Source: an uncultured Rikenellaceae bacterium (GTDB taxonomy: Bacteria; Bacteroidota; Bacteroidia; Bacteroidales; Rikenellaceae). Taken from it: a stretch of 8,463 bases of DNA. The stretch spans positions 1 to 8,463 of the forward strand of contig CAMWRR010000072.1 in assembly GCA_947176715.1 (NCBI GenBank), given 5' to 3'. A program made the translations under genes and the position numbers. The notes under the pieces were generated by a model. It saw only the letters and a program-made list of their open reading frames with translations, did no database searches and was not told the DNA's origin. This document shows positions 1-6,316 of this stretch, one piece after another; position 1 is the first letter of the stretch, and every line of letters begins with the position of its first letter.

Positions 1-457
1 CTACCCGCGCCTTTTCGGCGGCCGGGTCTTTTGTGAATACGCGCCTCTTGTTGAGCGAGCCTACCTGATTGAGAGGCAGACGCACTATACGCGACTGCTC
101 CGCCAGAGCCTGCAGGATAGACTGACGAATCCACCATACGGCGTATGAGATAAACTTGAAACCGCGTGTCTCGTCGAACTTCTCAGCCGCACGTATCAGG
201 CCGAGGTTACCCTCGTTGATAAGGTCGGGCAGGCTGAGCCCCTGATTCTGATATTGTTTTGCCACCGACACCACGAATCTCAGATTGGCGCGGGTGAGCT
301 TCTCCAAAGCCTCCTGATCGCCTTTCTTGATCCTCTGGGCGAGCTCCACCTCCTCCTCTACCGAGATGAGGTCCTCACGGCCTATCTCCTGAAGGTATTT
401 GTCTAAAGATGCGCTCTCCCTGTTGGTGATCGATTTGGTGATTTTTAACTGTCTCAT
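1..457 (-). CDS. rpoD: RNA polymerase primary sigma factor RpoD/SigA, N-terminal 152 residues (cut by window edge)
   Basis: Directs core RNA polymerase to housekeeping promoters. The frame starts at the ATG at 457 and runs off the window at base 1. The N-terminus (MRQLKITKSITNRESASLDK) is the typical opening of the short Bacteroidetes group-1 sigma factor, which lacks the long region 1.1 of the E. coli protein. Region 1.2 (SLDKYLQEIGRE) is followed by region 2: LTRANLRFVVSVAKQYQNQG, then LPDLINEGNLGLIRAAEKFD, then the -10-reading and melting helix FKFISYAVWWIRQSILQAL. After NQVGSLNK, where region 3 should begin, the reading (RRVFTKDPAAEKARV) is unlike the familiar Bacteroidetes continuation. 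It lies 31 nt downstream of htrA on the same strand and has a clear Shine-Dalgarno, unlike its neighbours. Family identity is certain; the unusual stretch could be lineage-specific. Confidence 0.96.
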   Translation of the reverse strand, partial: MRQLKITKSITNRESASLDKYLQEIGREDLISVEEEVELAQRIKKGDQEALEKLTRANLRFVVSVAKQYQNQGLSLPDLINEGNLGLIRAAEKFDETRGFKFISYAVWWIRQSILQALAEQSRIVRLPLNQVGSLNKRRVFTKDPAAEKARV

Positions 458-463
458 TTTTAT

Positions 464-468
464 CTCCG
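464..468 (-). promoter_or_regulatory. Shine-Dalgarno ribosome binding site of rpoD
   Basis: The minus strand reads CGGAG, then six bases, then the rpoD ATG. It supports the chosen start. It stands out because metK, htrA and the plus-strand lipoprotein genes show no comparable purine-rich motif, which is normal for Bacteroidetes. Confidence 0.65.
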
Positions 469-488
469 TTGCTGTTAAGTTTCACTGT

Positions 489-1994
489 CTATCGTTCGCG
501 GTCCACTATCGAGTAGCTGACGTAACGACCGTCGGGATAGAGGCCGTCTATGGTCTGCACCGCGGATGTGATACGGTTGAGGTCGGAGGTGGTGCGTATC
601 GCTACGCCGTTTATGTGTGTGATTATGTAGCCGGTACGTATTCCCGCCTTGGCGAGCAAACCGTTGCCTACCTCCACAACCTGCACTCCCGAGCTCAGCT
701 TGTGACGTTCTTTGAGCCTGTCGCCGATGTCGGTGAGCTTACCTCCCAGCGAAGCCACTATGTCGATGCTGTTCTTGTCGAGGAGTTTGGCCTCTCCGGC
801 TTTATTACGTAAAACCACCTCGAATTGTTTCACATCGCCGCCTCTTTTTACCTCCACTGTCACCTTGTCATTGGGGCGGTGTTGAGCTATAACGGCCTGC
901 AGATGGGCGCTCCGGTCGGTTCTGACACCGTCTATCGAAACTATTATGTCGCCCGTTTTTATGCCTGCTGCGGCCGCGGCACCGTTCTCCTCCACCGAGG
1001 CGACGTAGAGGCCGCCCTTCTCCTCTATGCCGAGCTTCTTGCCGCGTGAGGCTATGAAGTCGTCGTTGATCTCGTGATAGCCTATGCCCAAAAGTGCGCG
1101 CTGTACGAATCCGTACTCCATAAGGTCTACCACCACCTTCTTGACGATGCTCGACGGTACGGCGAAAGAGTAGCCTGCATAGCTTCCCGTGGGCGATTTT
1201 ATCACAGTGTTGATGCCGATGAGGTCGCCGGCCGTGTTGACGAGCGCACCGCCGCTGTTGCCGGGGTTGACCGCGGCGTCGGTCTGTATGAACGACTCCA
1301 GACGGAACTGGTCGGGTATGACATCCAAGTTACGCCCCTTGGCGCTCACTATGCCGGCCGTCACCGTGGAGTTGAGTCCGTAGGGGTTACCCACGGCCAC
1401 CACCCATTCGCCCAGACGCAGACGCTCCGAGTCGCCGAACGCCACCGAGGGCAGGTCTGAGGCCTCTATCTTGACGAGCGCTATGTCGGTGGTGGGGTCG
1501 GTGCCCACCAAGCGTGCGTCGTAGGTGCGTTCGTCGGAGAGTGTCACCTTGAGGGTGCTGGCATTCTCCACCACGTGGTTGTTGGTGACTATATATCCGT
1601 CGGGCGATATTATCACGCCCGAGCCGCCGGAACGACGCTCCTGCTGGGGAACGGTACGGTTACCGTAGCCCTGAGGTATGCCGAAGAACTCGAAGAAGGG
1701 GTCGCCGAAGAACTGGTTCTCCTGTGCCGCCACCACCTCCGTCTTGTCGATGTAGACCACGGCGGGTACCGTCTTCTCGGCAGCGTATGTGAGGTCGGGG
1801 AAGCCGCTCTCGCGCATCTGCTCCGAGGCGAACGAGTAACCTACCGCATCCGAACTCTTTATAGGATGAGAAGCTGTCGTATCCGTAGAGATAATGTTTA
1901 CGTCGAGGTTGGCGAACCTGTAAACTCCGTATGCCGAGAGAGCGCCGCCTGCGAGTGCGGCGAAGAAGGCTACGGCGAAGATTTTTTTTCTCAT
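489..1994 (-). CDS. htrA: Periplasmic serine protease/chaperone of the HtrA (DegP/DegQ) family, 501 aa
   Basis: Trypsin-like envelope protease that degrades or holds misfolded exported proteins; family members assemble from trimers. A basic N-terminus and hydrophobic segment (about residues 3-25) form a signal peptide or anchor. The protease domain spans roughly 70-290 and carries the full triad: His140 in VTNNHVV, Asp170 in TTDIALVK and Ser247 in NPGNSGGAL. A loop rich in Phe, Gly and Gln (about 90-120) resembles the LA loop. Two PDZ domains follow at about 300-395 (with GLYVASVEENGAAAAAGIKTGD) and 430-495 (with GVQVVEVGNGLLAKAGIRTGY). Length and layout fit the two-PDZ DegP/DegQ class. The ATG at 1994 places the signal peptide at the extreme N-terminus. 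rpoD follows after 31 nt, so co-transcription is likely. No good TTTG/TAnnTTTG promoter was found upstream, so the promoter is unassigned. DegP and DegQ cannot be told apart from sequence. Confidence 0.95.
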   Translation of the reverse strand: MRKKIFAVAFFAALAGGALSAYGVYRFANLDVNIISTDTTASHPIKSSDAVGYSFASEQMRESGFPDLTYAAEKTVPAVVYIDKTEVVAAQENQFFGDPFFEFFGIPQGYGNRTVPQQERRSGGSGVIISPDGYIVTNNHVVENASTLKVTLSDERTYDARLVGTDPTTDIALVKIEASDLPSVAFGDSERLRLGEWVVAVGNPYGLNSTVTAGIVSAKGRNLDVIPDQFRLESFIQTDAAVNPGNSGGALVNTAGDLIGINTVIKSPTGSYAGYSFAVPSSIVKKVVVDLMEYGFVQRALLGIGYHEINDDFIASRGKKLGIEEKGGLYVASVEENGAAAAAGIKTGDIIVSIDGVRTDRSAHLQAVIAQHRPNDKVTVEVKRGGDVKQFEVVLRNKAGEAKLLDKNSIDIVASLGGKLTDIGDRLKERHKLSSGVQVVEVGNGLLAKAGIRTGYIITHINGVAIRTTSDLNRITSAVQTIDGLYPDGRYVSYSIVDRER

Positions 1995-2090
1995 ATCCGT
2001 TATGATTTATTGTTCTGATTACAAATACGTATCGCATTCGGGTTTATTGTATCGCACCTGCATTAATAGTGGCGCGAGGGAATAGAGCCG

Positions 2091-2148
2091 TATAAAGACA
2101 AACGCCGTACTGTAAAGATTATTTCGTACGGCGTAAAAGATTTTGTCT
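2091..2148 (-). terminator. Probable intrinsic terminator of the lemA-htpX operon
   Basis: An inverted repeat ACGCCGTAC (2102-2110) / GTACGGCGT (2126-2134) gives a 9-bp stem with a 15-nt loop. On the minus strand it is followed by a T-rich tail (TTGTCTTTATA). A second pair, AGACAAA (2096-2102) with TTTGTCT (2142-2148), could extend the stem around a bulge. It lies just past the htpX stop and upstream of htrA, so it separates the two transcription units. The remaining spacer to 1995 shows no convincing feature. Confidence 0.7.
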
Positions 2149-2156
2149 AAAGAGTG

Positions 2157-3125
2157 TCAGAACTGTTCGAGTACCCTTATTCTCTGCTCTATCGGCGGGT
2201 GGGTGGCGAAGAGTCGGTTGAATACTCCGCCCTTGACGCCGTGGAATATGAATAGTTGGGCCACGTCGTCACGCCCTGTGTTCTGCAGACCGGGGTCACC
2301 CGATATCTTGCGCAGAGCCGATGCAAGGGCCAAGGGGTTGCGTGTCATGGCGGCCGAGCCGGCGTCGGCCATGAACTCGCGTTTGCGCGATACGGCGAAA
2401 CGCATCAGCATGGTGAAGAAATAACATATACCCACAATAATGAGAGCCACCAAAGCGACGATAACGGTGCCCCCTTTGTCGCGCGAATTGCCTCGGCTGT
2501 AGCGTGCCGAAAGTATCACCTGCAGAATGATCTCGGCGAGTATGGCGAATATGCCTACGAATATTATAGACACTATCATCAGCCTTACGTCGCGATTGCG
2601 TATGTGGCTTAGCTCGTGTGCCACTACGGCCTCCAGTTCGGCATCGTCGAGACGCTCCATTATGCCGGTGGTGAGGGTCACGGTGTAGCTCTTCTTGTCT
2701 ATGCCGCTGGCGAACGCGTTCATAGAGGCGTCGTCCACCACGTTTACCTTGGGCATGGCCATGCCCTGCGACATGCAGAGGTTCTCCACCATGTTGTAGA
2801 TGCGCGGATTCTCGCGTCTCTCCAACGGACGGGCACCGGTTGCCGACCTTATCATGTTGGTGTTGCACGCGTAGGCTATCACGAACCACAAGGCCACGGC
2901 TCCCATTACGAAAGGTATGGCCTTCAGGAAATAGTCACGCCCCAAGGCGGCTATCACCGACTCGAAGTCGGCGTCCGCATATCCGCTATCGGCAACCACG
3001 CAGAAACTTATGAACAGACAGAACAGGTAGGTCGCTCCTGCCAGTATCAGCGGAAAGAGCGACAGCAACACTACCGATTTGGTGTTGTTGCGCCTCTGCT
3101 GTGTCTCTATTCCGACGTATCCCAT
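2157..3125 (-). CDS. htpX: HtpX-like membrane zinc metalloprotease (peptidase M48), 322 aa
   Basis: Integral inner-membrane metalloprotease that cleaves damaged membrane proteins, the role known for E. coli HtpX. The zinc motif HELSH is seen at residues 170-174 (ligands His170 and His174, catalytic Glu171). The third ligand, Glu250, lies in SRKREFMADAGSA. Predicted membrane helices are at about 18-45 and 68-87 before the catalytic domain, and 182-206 and 219-242 between the zinc motif and the third ligand. The C-terminal THPPIEQRI motif is also typical. The start follows the lemA stop by three bases, so the two are translationally adjacent. The lemA-htpX pair is common in bacteria, but what LemA does for the protease is not settled. 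Length is close to that of M48B members. It ends in TGA, showing that TGA is used as a normal stop in this genome. Confidence 0.94.
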   Translation of the reverse strand: MGYVGIETQQRRNNTKSVVLLSLFPLILAGATYLFCLFISFCVVADSGYADADFESVIAALGRDYFLKAIPFVMGAVALWFVIAYACNTNMIRSATGARPLERRENPRIYNMVENLCMSQGMAMPKVNVVDDASMNAFASGIDKKSYTVTLTTGIMERLDDAELEAVVAHELSHIRNRDVRLMIVSIIFVGIFAILAEIILQVILSARYSRGNSRDKGGTVIVALVALIIVGICYFFTMLMRFAVSRKREFMADAGSAAMTRNPLALASALRKISGDPGLQNTGRDDVAQLFIFHGVKGGVFNRLFATHPPIEQRIRVLEQF

Positions 3126-3128
3126 GGC

Positions 3129-3689
3129 TTAAAACTTGATTTCCGGTGCCTTGTCCAACGAGGCGCGTTCGTTTACACCCACGTCGAACATCGGCTCTCT
3201 GCGGAAGCCGAACATGCCGGCCAAAACGTTGGCGGGGAATGTCTCTATGGCGTTGTTGTATTCGCGGGTGGCCGAGTTGAAGTAGCGGCGTACGGCGGCC
3301 AATTTGTTCTCTACGTCGGCTATCTCGTTCTGCAGCTGTATGAAATTGGTGTTGGCCTTGAGGTCGGGATAGGCCTCGAGCGTCACCTTCAAACCGGCCA
3401 ATGCCGAGGTGAGGGCGTTTTCGGCCGCTATCTTGTCGTCGATGCTACGCGCCCCGACGGCTCCGTTACGCGCCTGAATGACCCTGTCCAGCGTCTCTTT
3501 CTCGTGGGCGGCATAGCCCTTGACCGTAGAGACCAGCTGAGGGATGAGGTCGTGACGTTGTTTGAGCTGTACGTCGATGTCGGCGAAAGCGTTCTCGCGG
3601 TTGTTGCGCAACCTTACGATGCGGTTGTAGATGCCTGCCACTATGAGCACCAGCAACAATACCGCGGCGGCTACGATTATTGCAATCAT
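3129..3689 (-). CDS. lemA: LemA family protein, 186 aa
   Basis: Membrane-anchored helical protein. An N-terminal hydrophobic helix (residues 2-21) is followed by YNRIVRLRNN and the family hallmark NAFADIDVQLKQRHDLIPQL (about 38-57). Then comes a long amphipathic helical region, with YPDLKANTNFIQLQNEIADVE at about 127-147 and RRYFNSATREYNNAIETFP near 159-176. Length matches the family (about 185-200 aa). The biochemical function is unknown; the name comes from a Listeria protein linked to antigen presentation. Its only solid context is the tight pair with htpX, with TAA separated from the next ATG by GCC. No TTTG/TAnnTTTG promoter was found in the 72-nt gap to metK, so it may be transcribed by read-through from metK. 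Confidence 0.95.
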   Translation of the reverse strand: MIAIIVAAAVLLLVLIVAGIYNRIVRLRNNRENAFADIDVQLKQRHDLIPQLVSTVKGYAAHEKETLDRVIQARNGAVGARSIDDKIAAENALTSALAGLKVTLEAYPDLKANTNFIQLQNEIADVENKLAAVRRYFNSATREYNNAIETFPANVLAGMFGFRREPMFDVGVNERASLDKAPEIKF

Positions 3690-3706
3690 GATATTATGTT
3701 TTAGCC

Positions 3707-3721
3707 AGAGGCCGGGCCTCT
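3707..3721. repeat. Short GC-rich hairpin in the lemA leader
   Basis: AGAGGC (3707-3712) pairs with GCCTCT (3716-3721) around a 3-nt loop. TTTT follows only on the plus strand, where nothing is known to be transcribed toward it. Seen as minus-strand RNA it sits 18 nt before the lemA start and lacks a U-tract, so it may be a leader hairpin rather than a terminator. Confidence 0.4.
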
Positions 3722-3740
3722 TTTGTCATTTTAACTACGA

Positions 3741-3759
3741 CGGGAGTTTTAAGCTCCCG
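3741..3759 (-). terminator. Candidate hairpin terminator after metK
   Basis: CGGGAG (3741-3746) pairs with CTCCCG (3754-3759) around a 7-nt AT-rich loop, two bases past the metK stop. No uninterrupted U-tract follows on the minus strand (the RNA continues UCGUAGUUAAAAUG), so termination may be weak or partial. A processing or attenuation role is equally possible. Confidence 0.4.
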
Positions 3760-3761
3760 CT

Positions 3762-5042
3762 TTAAAGGTTAAACGCACTCTTTATCTGCTCTACGGCATC
3801 GAGCTTCTCCCATGCGAAGAACTCGGCCTTGCGTACCGTAGGGAGGCCGTTCTCCATGACGGTGACATCGGCGGTGTAGGGCTCGCGGCCGAAGTGGCCG
3901 TATGCCGCCGTGGCCTCGAAGATGGGAGCGGTAAGACCGAACCGTCGCACTATGGCCGCCGGACGGAGATCGAACAGACCGGCTATCTTGCGGGCTATCT
4001 CCCCGTCGGTGAGTGCGCATTTCGATGTCCCGAAGGTGTTGACGAAGATGCTTACCGGCTCGGCCACACCTATGGCGTAGGCCACCTGCACCATCACCTC
4101 GTCGGCAACGCCCGCCGCCACCATGTTCTTGGCTATGTGACGGCATGCGTAGGCTGCGCTACGGTCCACCTTGGAAGAGTCCTTGCCCGAGAAGGCGCCG
4201 CCCCCGTGGGCCCCCTTGCCGCCGTAGGTGTCGACTATGATTTTGCGTCCGGTAAGGCCTGTGTCGCCGTGAGGTCCGCCTATTATGAACTTGCCGGTGG
4301 GGTTGACGTGCAGTATGTAGTCGTCGTGTATGAGCGAAAGGAGTAGCTCGTTGCCGTTGCGTCTGAGGAAATCTTTGACACGAGGCATCAATATGCTCTT
4401 CACATCCTCGCGTATGGTCTCCTGCATCCGTCGCTCCGCCTCCTTGTCGCCGCCGGGGACGAACTCGTCGTGTTGCGTGGATACCACTATGGTGTGTATT
4501 CTCCGAGGCTTGCCGTTATCGTCGTACTCCACTGTCACCTGCGATTTGGAGTCGGGACGCAGGTAGGTCATCTGCCGACCCTCCTTGCGTATTGCGGCCA
4601 GCTCCGTCAGTATGTAGTGCGACAACATGAGCGAGGCGGGCATCAGCTCCTTGGTCTCGCGGCAGGCGTAACCGAACATTATGCCCTGATCGCCGGCGCC
4701 CTGCTCCTCCGCGCTCTCCCTTACCACGCCCTGATTTATGTCGGGCGACTGTTCGTGTATGGTGGACAGCACGCCGCAGGAGTTGCACTCGAACATGTAG
4801 TCGGCTTTGGAGTAGCCTATGCGCTCTATGGTGCGGCGCGTTACGGACTGCACGTCCACGTACGCCGACGAGCTGACCTCGCCGCTAACCACTACCAAGC
4901 CGGTGGTACACAACGTCTCGCATGCCACCTTGGCCGACGGGTCGTTGCGCAGAAACTCGTCGAGGATAGCGTCCGATATCTGGTCCGACACCTTATCGGG
5001 GTGTCCCTCCGATACCGATTCCGATGTAAATAGAAATCCCAT
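3762..5042 (-). CDS. metK: S-adenosylmethionine synthetase (methionine adenosyltransferase), 426 aa
   Basis: Makes SAM from methionine and ATP, releasing phosphate and pyrophosphate; cytosolic, usually a tetramer (EC 2.5.1.6). The start FTSESVSEGHPDKVSDQISDA contains His14 and Asp16 of the ATP/Mg site. GAGDQGIMFGYA (115-126) is the signature hexapeptide region that contacts substrate. GGGAFSGKD (280-288) is the phosphate-binding glycine-rich loop. The three repeated alpha/beta domains are full length. The ATG at 5042 begins directly at the conserved N-terminus. The leader of about 190 nt carries a SAM-II riboswitch and a strong promoter on the same strand, so the gene is probably repressed by its own product. 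No Shine-Dalgarno is visible before the start (AGACTTTTTTGAAATG). Nothing in the protein is unusual. Confidence 0.98.
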   Translation of the reverse strand: MGFLFTSESVSEGHPDKVSDQISDAILDEFLRNDPSAKVACETLCTTGLVVVSGEVSSSAYVDVQSVTRRTIERIGYSKADYMFECNSCGVLSTIHEQSPDINQGVVRESAEEQGAGDQGIMFGYACRETKELMPASLMLSHYILTELAAIRKEGRQMTYLRPDSKSQVTVEYDDNGKPRRIHTIVVSTQHDEFVPGGDKEAERRMQETIREDVKSILMPRVKDFLRRNGNELLLSLIHDDYILHVNPTGKFIIGGPHGDTGLTGRKIIVDTYGGKGAHGGGAFSGKDSSKVDRSAAYACRHIAKNMVAAGVADEVMVQVAYAIGVAEPVSIFVNTFGTSKCALTDGEIARKIAGLFDLRPAAIVRRFGLTAPIFEATAAYGHFGREPYTADVTVMENGLPTVRKAEFFAWEKLDAVEQIKSAFNL

Positions 5043-5175
5043 TTCAAAAAAGTCTTATAATTAAACCTCGTTCCCGAATAACCATATCCGCCGGAGTACC
5101 GGACCTATACGGCCTTGTCGAAAACGCTCAAACGGGAAGATTACAGAAGACAGGCCCCTGTCGGGCTCACTTAAG
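5043..5175 (-). promoter_or_regulatory. metK leader downstream of the riboswitch (possible expression platform)
   Basis: About 130 nt lie between the aptamer and the metK start. Visible pairings in the RNA are a tight hairpin GACAG/CUGUC (about 5152-5165), CCGG/CCGG around a 4-nt loop (5090-5101), and a long-range UUCCCG (5138-5133) with CGGGAA (5076-5071) that would enclose the latter. No hairpin is followed by a clear U-run, so a classic transcription terminator is not evident. The last 20 nt before the ATG are AU-rich. Control may act on translation or through a Rho-type mechanism; this is inference. Confidence 0.45.
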
Positions 5176-5231
5176 AAACGCTTTTTAGCATTTTTTAATG
5201 TGGTTGCAATCGATCCAAATCTTTCCACAAA
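5176..5231 (-). promoter_or_regulatory. SAM-II riboswitch aptamer (S-adenosylmethionine-sensing pseudoknot)
   Basis: The minus-strand RNA shows the SAM-II core in order. The 5' strand of stem P1 is UGUGG (5229-5225). The loop GAUUUGGAUCGAUUGCA has the same length and spacing as the crystallised SAM-II RNA. The 3' strand of P1 is CCACA (5203-5199). An A-rich linker and the hallmark UGCUAAAAAGC (5190-5180) follow. The GCA at the end of the loop can pair with UGC in the linker to form the pseudoknot; the second pseudoknot helix (CG with CG) looks short. The U and A stretches match those that form the major-groove triples around SAM. Position directly upstream of metK fits the ligand. SAM-V is structurally related and the main alternative class. 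Known family; assignment is by motif recall, not by a covariance search. Confidence 0.85.
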
Positions 5232-5239
5232 TACGAACG

Positions 5240-5271
5240 CAAATATATCTCTTTTATTTGTCATTTGCAAA
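5240..5271 (-). promoter_or_regulatory. metK promoter (Bacteroidetes housekeeping type)
   Basis: The minus strand has TTTG (5271-5268), a 20-nt spacer and TATATTTG (5247-5240). This matches the Bacteroidetes consensus TTTG, 19-21 nt, TAnnTTTG exactly. Expected transcription start is about 5233-5235, which places the riboswitch P1 helix within a few nucleotides of the RNA 5' end. Confidence 0.85.
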
Positions 5272-5315
5272 CGTTAGAACAGTAAGTATACGCATAGCGT
5301 TATGGGGGTGTTGCA

Positions 5316-5328
5316 TACGTTTAACGTA
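5316..5328. repeat. 13-bp palindrome in the divergent spacer
   Basis: TACGTTTAACGTA is a perfect inverted repeat around a central T. It lies between the two divergent promoters, about 45 bp from the metK -33 box and 40 bp from the plus-strand candidate. A second small repeat, CATA-GCGT-TATG (5293-5304), is nearby. It may be an operator, but no partner regulator is visible. Confidence 0.35.
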
Positions 5329-5365
5329 ACATCTAATCGTGCTGATTCATAAATAGCGCTAATTA

Positions 5366-5395
5366 TTTGGTTGTTAAAATTATATTTTATATTTT
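5366..5395 (+). promoter_or_regulatory. Weak candidate promoter for the C10 protease/lipoprotein genes
   Basis: TTTG (5366-5369), an 18-nt spacer and TATATTTT (5388-5395) approximate the Bacteroidetes consensus. The spacer is one base short and the last G of the -7 box is missing. The surroundings are very AT-rich, so chance matches are likely. The predicted start near 5401 would coincide with the base of the hairpin at 5401-5440. Confidence 0.35.
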
Positions 5396-5400
5396 TACTT

Positions 5401-5440
5401 GGGAAAACTAACGTCTCTCTAATTTCAAATGAGAGATCCC
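5401..5440 (+). repeat. Imperfect hairpin in the 5' leader of the accessory genes
   Basis: TCTCTC (5414-5419) pairs with GAGAGA (5431-5436), with an inner ATT/AAT extension. GGGA (5401-5404) can pair with TCCC (5437-5440) across a one-sided 9-nt bulge. No T-run follows, so this is not a terminator. It could be a 5' stabilising structure or a regulator target. The rest of the leader to 5530 shows nothing recognisable. Confidence 0.4.
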
Positions 5441-5530
5441 TAAAGATAGGAAAGAAAGAGAATATATCAGAATATTATTCAGGTATTTGTAAAATGAAAT
5501 ACATGTAATAATCCTTTAAAATTCATTGCA

Positions 5531-6289
5531 ATGGAGACACATCTGAATGTACAATACGATAATTCAAAAAAAATCGGCATCCGGATATTGTTGGCTGTCG
5601 CATTATGTGCGTTAATCTCTTGTGCCAAATCGGAAACGGGTGAAGAGGCGCCGAACGTGCGCATATCATATATGAACGACACGTTTATAAGTGAGGACGG
5701 TAGCGATATGACCGCGAGGGAGGATTATATTCTCAGGTTCGACGCCGAGGCTAACGGCAACTATCGTCTCACTGATGATGAGGTCGTAAGCACTGTGCTG
5801 TCGTTCGCATCCGGAGGAGTTGGTAGCTCGTCAGACATGCAAACATTATCTGCCAATGGGATAAATATCAAAAACATCAAACCGTTACGTGATCGGTCGA
5901 TGATGTTTGTCGCCGAAGACGACCGCGCTCCGATATTCCCGTTGGTAGTAGAGTTCGATGGTCCAGAGGGAGCGGGATTTGCCGTATGCTCCGGCGACAA
6001 ACGATATGAAAAGGTGTTTTGTTATGTACCGAAAGGCGATTTGGGCGATACGCTTAAAATAGATATGCTAAAATATTTCTATCGTTCGGTAGAGTACGAT
6101 ATAAACGACTCTGTCGCAAGGTTCAATGCACAAATAGATTCGTTGCATGTTTTAGAACGTAGCGCCACATACGCCTATTCGGTATGTTCTAAACATGGCA
6201 CTGGCTTGCAAGACGGGATGTTCTGTATGGGAGAGGAATACACCGAATTAAGTAAAGGTGAAAATTATATGGGGTTGAAATTGAAATGA
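5531..6289 (+). CDS. N-terminal part: lipoprotein signal and inhibitory propeptide of a C10 protease (252 aa)
   Basis: The N-terminus has a charged stretch, a hydrophobic run (residues 18-30) and a lipobox LISC with Cys31. The product would therefore be lipidated and exported, probably to the outer membrane. Residues about 82-190 resemble the streptopain propeptide / Spi inhibitor fold: a helix like DDEVVSTVLSF near 82-92, then FVAEDDRAPIFPLVVEF and GAGFAVCSGDKRYEKVFCYV (148-166), echoing the 'display and gaze at a damaged surface' strands that block the active cleft in SpeB. A helical linker (about 176-208) leads to the protease. If translation stops at TGA 6287, this product would be a free exported propeptide-like protein that could act as an inhibitor of related proteases; that is speculation. 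No Shine-Dalgarno is seen; the ATG at 5531 is the only start that keeps the signal peptide. Confidence 0.72.
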   Translation: METHLNVQYDNSKKIGIRILLAVALCALISCAKSETGEEAPNVRISYMNDTFISEDGSDMTAREDYILRFDAEANGNYRLTDDEVVSTVLSFASGGVGSSSDMQTLSANGINIKNIKPLRDRSMMFVAEDDRAPIFPLVVEFDGPEGAGFAVCSGDKRYEKVFCYVPKGDLGDTLKIDMLKYFYRSVEYDINDSVARFNAQIDSLHVLERSATYAYSVCSKHGTGLQDGMFCMGEEYTELSKGENYMGLKLK

Positions 6290-6316
6290 AAACAAGAATA
6301 TCCTTATAATAAATTT

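Noticed and set aside
2616..3704. 362-codon plus-strand open frame opposite htpX and lemA
   Set aside because: Antisense shadow of two clearly conserved genes; His- and Val-rich translation typical of reversed GC-rich coding sequence.
3707..3724. Plus-strand intrinsic terminator (hairpin followed by TTTT)
   Set aside because: It has the right shape, but no plus-strand gene lies upstream to be terminated; kept only as a hairpin in the lemA leader.
5061..5270. 69-codon minus-strand open frame upstream of metK
   Set aside because: It begins inside the promoter, upstream of the predicted transcription start, and overlaps the riboswitch. Its translation has no recognisable family features; the RNA structure explains the sequence better.
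5429..5508. Two four-codon mini-ORFs (ATG at 5429 and 5494) in the accessory leader as uORFs or a leader peptide
   Set aside because: Very short ATG-to-stop runs are expected by chance in AT-rich DNA; neither has a ribosome binding site or repeated codons suggesting attenuation.
6287..6289. Selenocysteine (TGA recoding) in the C10 protease
   Set aside because: The position is structurally an aromatic residue, not a catalytic Cys, and no SECIS-like stem-loop is seen just downstream, where the RNA is AU-rich.
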